From JAFEDN01 sp963818985 (lineage in GTDB: Bacteria > Pseudomonadota > Gammaproteobacteria > Coxiellales > Coxiellaceae): a DNA stretch of 64,000 nt. Shown here in pieces: positions 18,971 through 27,069 of the stretch. The position numbers and the translations under genes are program-made. Positions within the stretch are counted from its first letter, which is position 1; the number at the start of each line of letters is the position of its first letter. Where the stretch lies: positions 62,001-126,000 of the forward strand of contig CAWFUJ010000010.1 of NCBI GenBank assembly GCA_963818985.1. Direction: 5' to 3'. Under the pieces are notes generated by a model, which saw only the letters and a program-made list of their open reading frames with translations, was not told the DNA's origin and did no database searches.

Positions 18971-19008
18971 GTTGAATAATAATTCATTTTATGGAATTAT
19001 TATCTAAT
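18971..19008. promoter_or_regulatory. Tandem ARG boxes in front of argC
   Basis: TGAATAATAATTCA at 18973-18986 is a perfect ARG box core. A second, weaker 18 bp box (core GGAATTATTATCTA) follows after 2 bp and reaches the argC ATG. Paired boxes are the normal target of the ArgR hexamer, so arginine-dependent repression of argCJBD is expected. argR itself is not in the window. Confidence 0.82.
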
Positions 19009-20053
19009 GAACATAAACGTAGGTATTATGGGCGCAACCGGCTATACCGGAATTGAATTGGTGCGCCTTTTGCAACAACATCCCCAAGTTAAACTTGCTT
19101 ATTTGGCGAGTGAATCACATTGTGATAAAACCTTGAATACGGTTTATCCACATTTGCATGATCAAAATCAAAATTTAAAAAACTATGATCTTGATGAAAT
19201 AAGTTCGACTTGTGATGTGGTTTTTTTAGCGTTGCCGAGTGGTAAAGCTGTTGGCATGACTCAGGCATTGTTGTTCGCAGGTAAAAAAGTAATTGATTTA
19301 GGTGCAGATTTTAGATTACGAAATGCCAATGAATATAAAAAATGGTATGGTGAAGAAGCGGCTGACAGTGATTTGCAAAATCAAGCGGTTTACGGACTTG
19401 CAGAAGCTGGCTATAGAGAACAAATTCAAACAGCTGCTTTAATCGCTAATCCAGGTTGTTATCCTACGGCCACTATATTGAGTGTATTGCCGGCTTTATC
19501 TGCGGAAATTATAGAAATTAACGAATGTATTTTTGATGTTAAATCGGGAATTTCAGGATCAGGTCGCACCGCACAATTAAATAATCATTTTTGCGAAGTC
19601 ATGGAAAATTTAATTCCATATCAGCTAGCAGGGAAGCATCGTCATACTCCAGAAATAGAGCAAGAGCTGGCTAAAGTGGCCAAGCAATCCCTGACTATTC
19701 AATTTACGCCGCATTTAATTCCAATGACGCGTGGCATTTTATCAACCGGTTATTTTAAATTAAAAAAAAATATCACTCAGCATGAGGTCAATTTACTTTA
19801 CCAACAATTTTATAAGCAAGAACCTTTTATTCGCTTAGTTGAGAGCTATATGATCCCTAATGTTAAACAGGTTTGTGGTACTAATTATTGCGATATCGGT
19901 GTCTATGTAGACGTTAGGACTAAACGTTTAATTGCGATTTCTGTGATTGATAATTTAATTAAAGGTGCAGCTGGACAAGCAATTCAAAACATGAATCTTA
20001 TGTATAGATTTCAAGAAACGATGGGTCTCACTGCTGCTGCAATTTATCCTTAG
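19007..20053 (+). CDS. argC: N-acetyl-gamma-glutamyl-phosphate reductase ArgC
   Basis: 348 residues. NADPH-dependent reduction of acetylglutamyl phosphate to the semialdehyde. Rossmann motif GATGYTGIELVRLL at residues 9-22 and the active-site Cys in ANPGCYPTAT near 150 are intact; length is normal for the type 1 form. The ATG lies at the edge of a weak ARG box and lacks a clear Shine-Dalgarno. First gene of argCJBD, with argJ 17 bases downstream. Confidence 0.97.
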   Translation: MNINVGIMGATGYTGIELVRLLQQHPQVKLAYLASESHCDKTLNTVYPHLHDQNQNLKNYDLDEISSTCDVVFLALPSGKAVGMTQALLFAGKKVIDLGADFRLRNANEYKKWYGEEAADSDLQNQAVYGLAEAGYREQIQTAALIANPGCYPTATILSVLPALSAEIIEINECIFDVKSGISGSGRTAQLNNHFCEVMENLIPYQLAGKHRHTPEIEQELAKVAKQSLTIQFTPHLIPMTRGILSTGYFKLKKNITQHEVNLLYQQFYKQEPFIRLVESYMIPNVKQVCGTNYCDIGVYVDVRTKRLIAISVIDNLIKGAAGQAIQNMNLMYRFQETMGLTAAAIYP

Positions 20054-20070
20054 TATGTATAAGGCAACAT

Positions 20071-21279
20071 ATGAAAATAATTAATAATAATATTTGCGCG
20101 CCAAAAGGTTTTTTAGCGTCAAGTATTTATTCGGGTGTTAGAAAAAATCCGCATAAAAGCGATTTGGCGGTTATATATAGTAAAAAACCCGCTATTGCTG
20201 CAGGAGTTTTTACCACTAATCTAGTTAAAGCTGCACCGGTTTTGTTGACACAGGAGCATTTGAAGAAAGGCAAGTTACAAGCAATTGTCGTCAACAGTGG
20301 TAACGCCAATGCTTGTACAGGGCCGTTAGGCATGCAACATGCCCAGCAAATGGCTGCTGTGGCTGCGAATGAATTAAAAATTTTTTCTCATCAAATAGCG
20401 GTGGCCAGCACCGGAATTATTGGCGTGCCATTACCGATTGAAAAGGTAGTGTCAGCATTACCTGCAGCGGTAGCAAGACTGTCTACCGAAGGCGGCGATT
20501 CGGCAGCTTCAGCAATTATGACTACCGACACTTTTGCAAAAAGTATCGCGATAGAAATTGAAATATCGGGGACCCCTGTCAGACTAGGCGCAATTGCTAA
20601 AGGCTCGGGAATGATTCATCCAAATATGGCGACTATGCTAGCATTTATCACGACTGATGCTTGTATTTCTAAAACAGCGCTACAGAAAGCAGTGAAGTTA
20701 GCTAATCAAGAAACTTTTAATATGATTAGCGTGGATGGCGATACGTCAACAAACGATATGGTGATTGCACTGGCGAACGGCATGGCAAAAAATATTAAAA
20801 TTGATAATTTGGCGCACGTCGCTGGAAAACAATTTTATCAAGCGTTACGCACTATTTTTGTTTTTTTGGCTAAAGAAATTGCGCGTGATGGTGAAGGTGC
20901 TACCAAATTGATTGAAGTACATGTTCAACAAGCTAAAACAACTAAACAAGCGCAATTAGCCGCGCGTACGATTTCTCGTTCTCCATTAGTCAAAACTGCA
21001 ATTTTTGGTGCTGATGCAAATTGGGGGCGTATTGCTTGCGCTGTTGGATATGCTGGTGTGAACCTTGACTTAGAAAAATTATCTATTCAATTAGGATCAG
21101 TGATTTTATTTAAAAATGGCTTGCCACAATTGATTGACAATAATCTGGTGGGGCAATTACTGCTAGAAAAAACCGTGGTAATTAGTGTTTGTTTGGGAGT
21201 GGGTCATGCAGAGGCCATCGCTTGGGGCTGCGATCTCACCTATGATTATGTCAAAATTAACGCCTCATATGGGACATGA
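20071..21279 (+). CDS. argJ: Ornithine acetyltransferase ArgJ
   Basis: 402 residues. Moves the acetyl group from N-acetylornithine to glutamate, recycling the acetyl group; many members also make acetylglutamate from acetyl-CoA. The self-cleavage site and nucleophile Thr lie in EGATKLIEV near residue 277. Also KGSGMIHPNMATMLAF, SVDGDTSTNDM and GADANWGRI. Its presence explains the lack of argE here and makes the pathway cyclic. The stop overlaps the argB ATG (ATGA). Confidence 0.97.
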   Translation: MKIINNNICAPKGFLASSIYSGVRKNPHKSDLAVIYSKKPAIAAGVFTTNLVKAAPVLLTQEHLKKGKLQAIVVNSGNANACTGPLGMQHAQQMAAVAANELKIFSHQIAVASTGIIGVPLPIEKVVSALPAAVARLSTEGGDSAASAIMTTDTFAKSIAIEIEISGTPVRLGAIAKGSGMIHPNMATMLAFITTDACISKTALQKAVKLANQETFNMISVDGDTSTNDMVIALANGMAKNIKIDNLAHVAGKQFYQALRTIFVFLAKEIARDGEGATKLIEVHVQQAKTTKQAQLAARTISRSPLVKTAIFGADANWGRIACAVGYAGVNLDLEKLSIQLGSVILFKNGLPQLIDNNLVGQLLLEKTVVISVCLGVGHAEAIAWGCDLTYDYVKINASYGT

Positions 21280-22148
21280 ATATGTTGAATAATGATCGCT
21301 TGCATAATAGAGCTGAAAGTTTTATTGAGGCTTTGCCTTATATCAAACGTTTTTCTGGAAAAATATGTGTGGTGAAATGCGGTGGTTCGGCAATGAGTCA
21401 TGATCAGGAGATGGAAAATATCCTGCAAGATATTGCATTGCTTTATTTTTATGGAATTTCTACCGTTGTTGTTCATGGAGGAGGCCCTTGTATTTCCGAG
21501 TATTGTGAGCGTTTAAATTTGCCAGTTAAATTTTTCAATGGACAAAGGGTGACTGACCAAGCCACTTTGGAGATTGTCCAAATGGTTCTGTTAGGAAAAA
21601 TAAATCCAGCTATCGTTTCATCATTGACGCGGTTTGGTGTAAAAGCTGTTGGTATTTCTGGTTATGATTCCGGTTTAATCAAAGCTGAAAAGTCTCATAT
21701 GAGTGATCATTTGGGATTTGTTGGTGATATCGTTTCTATTGATAAAAGCCTGATCCAAACTTTGTTAAACAATCGCTTAATTCCCGTCATTGCGCCAATA
21801 GGCATTGATTCTTTTGGTCAGGCTTATAACATTAATGCTGATGTGGCCGCCGCAGCTATTGCTGGCTCTCTAGGTGCAGAAAAATTAATTATGATGAGCG
21901 ACGTCAATGGCTTGTATGCCGATTTAAATAATCCAGATAGCCAAATCTCTCTTTTAAAAATAACGGAAGCAAAGTCATTATTAGATGAAAATAAAATTTC
22001 TGGCGGCATGATTCCAAAGCTTGAATCTTGCTTGAATGCTTTAAGTCAGGGAGTTGCCAGTGCGCATATCCTCAGTGGCGCACTTGCGCACGGGCTATTG
22101 TTGGAAATTCTCACGTCTCACGGCATTGGTACCATGATTATCAATTAA
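21276..22148 (+). CDS. argB: Acetylglutamate kinase ArgB
   Basis: 290 residues. Phosphorylates N-acetylglutamate. Amino-acid-kinase fold with VVKCGGSAM near residue 28 (usually KxGG), VVVHGGGP, and NINADVAAAAIAGSL and GGMIPKLESC further on. The N-terminal ~25 residues form the extra helix (HNRAESFIEALPYIKRF) found in arginine-feedback-inhibited, hexameric enzymes, so inhibition by arginine is likely. ATG at 21276 couples to argJ; a second ATG at 21282 is possible. Confidence 0.96.
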   Translation: MNMLNNDRLHNRAESFIEALPYIKRFSGKICVVKCGGSAMSHDQEMENILQDIALLYFYGISTVVVHGGGPCISEYCERLNLPVKFFNGQRVTDQATLEIVQMVLLGKINPAIVSSLTRFGVKAVGISGYDSGLIKAEKSHMSDHLGFVGDIVSIDKSLIQTLLNNRLIPVIAPIGIDSFGQAYNINADVAAAAIAGSLGAEKLIMMSDVNGLYADLNNPDSQISLLKITEAKSLLDENKISGGMIPKLESCLNALSQGVASAHILSGALAHGLLLEILTSHGIGTMIIN

Positions 22149-22159
22149 AAAGGTGCGGT

Positions 22160-23380
22160 ATGAATAGTCCCGATTATGTTTTGGATGCGAGTCAATATTT
22201 AATGAATAACTATACTCGTTACCCAATTACGCTCACTCATGGGGACGGTGTTTGGGTCTGGGATATTCATGGAAAAAAATATTTGGATTTTTTAACAGGA
22301 ATAGCCTGTAATCCACTTGGGCATCAACATTTAGCGGTATCACAAGCAATTATTCAACAAACTTTGCAGATTCTTCACACTTCTAATTTATATTATTCCC
22401 CACCCTCCATTGAATTGGCCAAATGTATAGTTGACAAAGGTGGGCTCGACAAAGTTTTCTTTTGTAACTCTGGAACTGAAGCCAATGAGATGGCTATTAA
22501 GTTGGCTCGAAAATATCAATGGAAAAAAGGTGATAAAGATCGTTATGGTATCTTGAGCGCTGCTCATTCTTTTCATGGTCGAACCCTAGGTTCGTTAGCG
22601 GCGACTGCAAAACCCGCAATTCAACAAGGTTTTGGACCTATGCCGGCGGGGTTTCATCACTGTTGCTGGGATAACGTAGATTTATTTTGTGAGGCAATAG
22701 ATAATAAAATTGCTGCGGTGATTTTAGAGCCTGTGCAAGGTGAGTCAGGTATATGTTTGCCACCACCAAAACTTCTGTCAGCTGTCCGTTCAGCTTGCGA
22801 CAAAACAGGTACCTTATTAATTTTTGACGAAATTCAATGTGGTGTGGGCAGGACCGGTGAATTGTTTGCTTATCAGCACTTTAATGTAAAACCCGATATT
22901 ATTACCCTGGCTAAGGGGGTTGCTAATGGGCTACCTTTAGGGGTGGTTTGTGCGGTAGATGAAGTTGCCCAGGCTTTCGTTCCTGGTGATCATGGCTCGA
23001 CTTTTGGGGGAAATCCAGTCAGTTGTAGCGCGGCATTGGCGACAATCAATACTATTATTAGCCAAGATTATTTAACTTGTGTTAAACAAATGGGAGATTA
23101 TTTATTAACTGAATTATTACGTTTGCAGTGTCGTTTCCCAAATTATATGTTGAAAGTGCGGGGGATCGGTTTAATGATTGGAGTGGAATTGGCAGAGTCA
23201 GCGAAAGTTATTTTAACTCTTGCGCAAGAGCAGGGGCTGTTACTTAATGTAACCGCCAATAATGTGCTTAGATTATTGCCGCCGTATATTATTAGCAAAA
23301 AAGATATAGATTACGCGATGAGTATTTTAGATGGTGTATTAGGCAGTATGACAGAAAACGCAAAGAGGCAGAATCCTTAG
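22160..23380 (+). CDS. argD: Acetylornithine aminotransferase ArgD
   Basis: 406 residues. PLP enzyme, class III aminotransferase. Motifs FCNSGTEANEMAIKLARKY, LIFDEIQCGVGRTG, and the PLP lysine in TLAKGVANGLPLG near residue 252. The open frame continues upstream inside argB, but the ATG at 22160, 11 bases after the argB stop, is the only start that fits homologues. ArgD often also serves as succinyldiaminopimelate aminotransferase in lysine synthesis, which would link it to dapB in this window. Confidence 0.96.
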   Translation: MNSPDYVLDASQYLMNNYTRYPITLTHGDGVWVWDIHGKKYLDFLTGIACNPLGHQHLAVSQAIIQQTLQILHTSNLYYSPPSIELAKCIVDKGGLDKVFFCNSGTEANEMAIKLARKYQWKKGDKDRYGILSAAHSFHGRTLGSLAATAKPAIQQGFGPMPAGFHHCCWDNVDLFCEAIDNKIAAVILEPVQGESGICLPPPKLLSAVRSACDKTGTLLIFDEIQCGVGRTGELFAYQHFNVKPDIITLAKGVANGLPLGVVCAVDEVAQAFVPGDHGSTFGGNPVSCSAALATINTIISQDYLTCVKQMGDYLLTELLRLQCRFPNYMLKVRGIGLMIGVELAESAKVILTLAQEQGLLLNVTANNVLRLLPPYIISKKDIDYAMSILDGVLGSMTENAKRQNP

Positions 23381-23415
23381 TTCGAAGAGGAGATCCAATA
23401 ATTTCGTGCAGCTCT

Positions 23416-23481
23416 CTGGATACCGGCCTTCGCCGGTATGATATAGTCTGGTGTGTCATACCGGCGAAGGCCGGTATCCAG
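23416..23481. repeat. GC-rich palindrome between argD and the 251-residue gene
   Basis: Perfect 26 bp arms (23416-23441 and 23456-23481) around a 14 base loop; the core reads CTGGATACCGGCC-TTCGCCGG. The same unit recurs at 59416-59500, and related ones lie at 16649 and 36878. The conserved flank TTCGTGC-AG-CTCT lies just upstream. It sits between converging genes and may also terminate both. Confidence 0.9.
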
Positions 23482-23516
23482 GATAAATGCTTCGCATTTT
23501 CCGGGATGACAATGGG

Positions 23517-24272
23517 CTAGGATCTAAAAAACCACCCGATTTCTTCATCTTGTAATTGTTTAGCTAATTCAAAATCACCCTTTTCTTCCTTCGGCACTCT
23601 TTTTTGATTTGAAGGGCTGGGTGCTATCTTATAATCACCTTGAGTTAATAATTGATAAGCCATAGCTTTGGCGGGGATCTGACTACCAGCCAAAAACCCA
23701 TGCTTGCCAAGAAGTTTGGCAACTTCATTACCCTTTAGAGCGCCGATTTGCTGACGGAATTGATTGCCTGATGCTCTTAAATCTTCATTGACTTTTACTG
23801 GTTTGATAATAGATTTTGGTCTGGATTCGCTTTTTTGTTCATATTTATTTTCTTTAGCTTGGCGTGGCGATATGCGTTCCTTGGTAGGAGAAGTTGGGGC
23901 ATATTTATGCTCACCTGTGTGGTCAAAAGCAGAAGGACTCGATCCTGGCCCGCTGTGGTATTTTGATTCGAGAGTTGGCTGATATAGTTGCAAAAAACTG
24001 CCTGCTAACCTATAAAACTCATCGGAATTGGTTTTAGGTTGGGGGTCATTTTCCACATATTTTACTAAAAGATCGATATGTTCAGATAATTTCTCAACGT
24101 ACGCTACCGCTAACTGTATGGGTAAGGTGTCGGAATCCGCATTATCATTCAGTTGCCTTTCAAAGTCTGTGATAGCAAGGCATATGGCATCGTCCTTAAC
24201 TTCATCTTCCGCTACGATTCGTGGAATGCAGGCATTATAAGCGTTTTTGATTGCGTCTATACGGCTTTTCAT
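23517..24272 (-). CDS. Unknown protein with C-terminal ubiquitin-binding-like motif; effector candidate
   Basis: 251 residues, not recognised. The N-terminal ~110 residues are predicted helical (KNAYNACIPRI..., VAYVEKLSEHIDLLVKYVE). A low-complexity Ser/Pro/Lys/Glu stretch covers ~115-170, and a small basic domain follows. Residues 233-244 read DFELAKQLQDEE, close to the MIU ubiquitin-binding consensus (LAxxLQxEE) known from eukaryotic proteins such as RNF168. No signal peptide or membrane segment. The promoter has a -10 TATAAT preceded at 7 bp by a weak PmrA-like box. A host-directed, secretion-system-delivered protein is the best guess. The stop lies next to a palindromic repeat. Confidence 0.7.
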   Translation of the reverse strand: MKSRIDAIKNAYNACIPRIVAEDEVKDDAICLAITDFERQLNDNADSDTLPIQLAVAYVEKLSEHIDLLVKYVENDPQPKTNSDEFYRLAGSFLQLYQPTLESKYHSGPGSSPSAFDHTGEHKYAPTSPTKERISPRQAKENKYEQKSESRPKSIIKPVKVNEDLRASGNQFRQQIGALKGNEVAKLLGKHGFLAGSQIPAKAMAYQLLTQGDYKIAPSPSNQKRVPKEEKGDFELAKQLQDEEIGWFFRS

Positions 24273-24351
24273 TTGAAACTCTTTCCTTTCTTAAAATGTG
24301 GTGAACTACACAATATTCTATCACAGTTACGGATTTATTAATATTATCTTT

Positions 24352-24384
24352 ATTATATTCAGCTTTTATGAAGATTTTATTAAG
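24352..24384 (-). promoter_or_regulatory. Promoter of the 251-residue gene with weak PmrA-like box
   Basis: Minus strand: CTTAATAAA-AT-CTTCATAAA (24384-24365), 7 bp, then TATAAT (24357-24352). Compared with cTTAATATT-N2-cTTAATATT the half-sites match 7/9 and 6/9. The -10 is perfect. The spacing equals that at 26997 and 36702. Confidence 0.45.
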
Positions 24385-25132
24385 TAATACCTCTATTGGG
24401 GATAGATCGGCGCATAGCGGTTGCAGTCTCTTCAGGCGATATTTTGTACTTAACCATCCATATCTTAGCGCTTTTATCAGTTGCTTCCCATAATATTTTG
24501 TCTTTAGTCATTTCTCCGACATAAATACGCGCCTGAGCAAAAAGATTTTGCAGACTGGGATTCGCTTTTTTTTGTTTATTTAAAGTTATTCGTAGAGTTT
24601 TTATAGGCGATCTCCTCTTATCCGAATAGGTAATAAAAGATTTTAAACTAACACTGATATTCATCTGTTGATCCAAAAAAGTTTTTATCCGCTTCCAAGC
24701 AGCGGGGCCTTTGATTCGTCCTTGCAAGGTCACGATTACACATTTTCCATCCGTCTTAAGTAAGCTGGCTTCGTAAATCATCGCATCCAGCGGATCTTCA
24801 GCATAAGAAACAGCCGCGTAAATGTCCGTGACCAAATCGATTTTTTGTCGAAAAGATTTGTAAATAGTTAAATCCTTAGGTATTTCGGCCAAAATAGCTT
24901 GAATGCCGTTACGCACTGGTATTTTGTGAGCATTCACGCCAATTAATTTGGCTTGAAAAAATTTACGGCTTTGGCTTAATGCCTTGCCGGTTCTGCAGCC
25001 AATATCCATCCAGATTTTGGCGGTAAAATTCTCATTGAAATTAATTCTCGTATATTGACCATATGTTTTTAAATCCCGCTCTTTGGGCCATGATGGAATT
25101 TTTTTTTTAGCGGTATTCATAATTTTTCTCAT
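24380..25132 (-). CDS. SAM-dependent methyltransferase-like protein
   Basis: 250 residues. A class I methyltransferase fold is suggested by IWMDIGCRTGKAL (motif I), LIGVNAHKIPV (strand 2) and DLVTDIYAAVSYAEDP...LKTDGKCVIVTL (motifs II-III). The C-terminal ~90 residues are basic and do not match anything I know. Glycine positions of motif I are altered (GCRTG instead of GxGxG), so binding may differ. Start at ATG 25132 or at 25120 five codons in. It follows the aldo/keto reductase by 3 bases, so the two are probably one operon. Substrate unknown. Confidence 0.7.
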   Translation of the reverse strand: MRKIMNTAKKKIPSWPKERDLKTYGQYTRINFNENFTAKIWMDIGCRTGKALSQSRKFFQAKLIGVNAHKIPVRNGIQAILAEIPKDLTIYKSFRQKIDLVTDIYAAVSYAEDPLDAMIYEASLLKTDGKCVIVTLQGRIKGPAAWKRIKTFLDQQMNISVSLKSFITYSDKRRSPIKTLRITLNKQKKANPSLQNLFAQARIYVGEMTKDKILWEATDKSAKIWMVKYKISPEETATAMRRSIPNRGIT

Positions 25133-25135
25133 GTT

Positions 25136-25954
25136 CTAAGAAGCTAGCGCATTAAAATCGTCGTGAGACAGATCGATGTTGAGAGCCGCTAGGTTTTCTT
25201 CAAGATGACTGACTGAAAGCGTCCCTGGGATTGGCAGTATGATGGGGGATCGTTTAAGCAGCCAAGCAAGGGCTAATTGCTGGTAAGTTACATTATATTT
25301 TGACGATAAAGCTGAAAGTAAATCTTGTTTTTTTGGTGAAATTTGTCCTCGTTCAAGCGGAAACCAAGGAATAAAAACTTTGTTATTAGCCTGACAGTAA
25401 TCGATCTCAGTCTCATATTTCCGTTGACTCAGATTATATTCATTTTGGACAGAGACAATGTGAGCAATCTTTTGTGCTTCTTGGATTTGAGCCACATTAA
25501 CCTCGGAGAGGCCTATGAACCTAATTTTGCCTTCGTCTTGCATTTTTTTCAATTCGCCAACTGAGTCCGCTAACGGCACTTCTGGGTCAATCCGATGTAA
25601 TTGATAGAGGTAAATTTGCGACAACTTTAAACGTTTGAGACTGCCTTCTAAGGCTTTTCGAAGATATGAAGGTCTGCCCTCAAATTTTTTGAAGTCGCTG
25701 GTCATCCCGCCTTTAGTGGCAATAATAATGTTTGGTGGGTAGGGGGAATAAGTTTTCCCAATCATGGATTCACTGGCGCCGCCTGTATAGATGTCAGCTG
25801 TATCAATAAAATGAATGCCAATTTTTATAGCGTGCTTTAGCACTTTTTCAGCTTCTATAGTATCAGTAACACGATTGGTGCCTAGTCCCATTCGATTGAC
25901 CGTTAAATCACCGATTTTAATTTTTTTGGTTAAAATAGCATCCTTATTTAACAT
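25136..25954 (-). CDS. Aldo/keto reductase
   Basis: 272 residues from ATG 25954 with GGGGGA five bases upstream. NADPH-dependent reductase of the AKR superfamily. The catalytic tetrad is visible: Asp and Tyr in DTADIYTGGASE, Lys in IIIATKGG, His in YQLHRID; also GLSEVNVAQI and the C-terminal IPGTLSVSHLEENLAA cofactor loop. Typical length. It sits between oxyR and the methyltransferase-like gene on the same strand, 58 bp after oxyR, so it may be part of a stress-response unit. Natural substrate unknown. Confidence 0.93.
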   Translation of the reverse strand: MLNKDAILTKKIKIGDLTVNRMGLGTNRVTDTIEAEKVLKHAIKIGIHFIDTADIYTGGASESMIGKTYSPYPPNIIIATKGGMTSDFKKFEGRPSYLRKALEGSLKRLKLSQIYLYQLHRIDPEVPLADSVGELKKMQDEGKIRFIGLSEVNVAQIQEAQKIAHIVSVQNEYNLSQRKYETEIDYCQANNKVFIPWFPLERGQISPKKQDLLSALSSKYNVTYQQLALAWLLKRSPIILPIPGTLSVSHLEENLAALNIDLSHDDFNALAS

Positions 25955-26012
25955 AAAATCCCCCAATCATTAATGCTAAATTAAATTTATAGAGCAGTCA
26001 AAGCATGAAAAG

Positions 26013-26903
26013 TTAGTTTAGGTTTGTTTGTAGGATCATTTTAATTTGTTTGGCTAGATCATTTAATAACAAAAATCTTCCGGTTGATTTTCTCCAAACC
26101 AGACCAAGGTTACGCGTAGGTTTTGAATCACTGAAGGGAATATAATTCATTCCATCGCCTTTTCGATAGGCCAATTTTGGTATCAAAGTAATACCAACTC
26201 CAGCGGCAACCATATGCCGTAAGGTTTCTAAACTTGTAGCACGAAAGTTTTCCATTTCAACAGCCTGCGTTTGAAAACAAAAAGACAAAGCTTGCTCACG
26301 CAAGCAATGGCCATCGTTTAGCAATAATAATCTTTGATTAGCTAAATCTGAAGTTTTGATGGATTTTAATTTTGACCAACTATGATTTGATGGTACTGCC
26401 AATAGAAACTCCTCTTCAAAAAAAGTCGAGGAGCTAAAATGTGGATCATTTTTCATAGGTAATGCTAATATGGCCGTGTCGATGCTGCCTTTTTTTAATT
26501 CTTCTATTAATTGGAAAGTTTGAGCCTCATATAAATGAAATGTAATTTTAGGAAAATATTTACTTAATTTCGGGATAATAAGTGGAAGAAGATAGGGAGC
26601 CACAGTAGGAATAATCCCCACTTTAATTTGACCGCTATAAGGATCTTTTGCGGCTTGTGCTTTTTCACGCATGGCTTCCATTTCTTGTAAAATATTCCGT
26701 GCATGCTCCGCCATCAATATCCCTATTTCAGTGAGCCTAACCGACTTATTAGTGCGTTCCAGTAGCTGCACTCCTAGCCGATCTTCAAGCTTTTTAATTT
26801 GCATGCTAAGCGTAGGTTGGCTGACAAAACAAGCTTTAGCGGCCTTACCAAAATGCGAATATTTTTCTAAGGCTGCTAAGTATTTGATACTTTGTATATT
26901 CAT
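26013..26903 (-). CDS. oxyR: Hydrogen-peroxide sensor OxyR (LysR family)
   Basis: 296 residues from ATG 26903. N-terminal winged helix-turn-helix (HFGKAAKACFVSQPTLSMQIKKLEDRLG), then the sensor domain with NDGHCLREQALSFC, giving Cys200 and Cys209, the pair that forms the regulatory disulfide (C199/C208 in E. coli). FRATSLETLRHMVAAGVGITLIP also matches OxyR closely. Expected to activate peroxide-defence genes; a 2-Cys peroxiredoxin is at 61859 but is not adjacent. A GTG two codons earlier is an alternative start. Confidence 0.95.
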   Translation of the reverse strand: MNIQSIKYLAALEKYSHFGKAAKACFVSQPTLSMQIKKLEDRLGVQLLERTNKSVRLTEIGILMAEHARNILQEMEAMREKAQAAKDPYSGQIKVGIIPTVAPYLLPLIIPKLSKYFPKITFHLYEAQTFQLIEELKKGSIDTAILALPMKNDPHFSSSTFFEEEFLLAVPSNHSWSKLKSIKTSDLANQRLLLLNDGHCLREQALSFCFQTQAVEMENFRATSLETLRHMVAAGVGITLIPKLAYRKGDGMNYIPFSDSKPTRNLGLVWRKSTGRFLLLNDLAKQIKMILQTNLN

Positions 26904-26996
26904 ATCCACTTATTCAATAGTTAATAATGATTAATAGTATATCATTAATAGAATTCAATGATCAATTTATTAATTGATGATATCCCGTTATATTTT

Positions 26997-27029
26997 TTTA
27001 ATTATTTCTTAATATTTAATATATAAGAT
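26997..27029 (+). promoter_or_regulatory. PmrA-like box and -10 before the CAAX-protein gene
   Basis: TTTAATTAT-TT-CTTAATATT at 26997-27016; the downstream half is an exact match to cTTAATATT and the upstream one matches 6 of 9. After 7 bp follows TAAGAT (27024-27029). The distance and order are the same as at 24352 and 36702. Start of transcription would be near 27036, 34 bases before the ATG. Confidence 0.6.
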
Positions 27030-27069
27030 GTTGAAAAATGATAATTAATAATTAATAAAATGGGGAAAT

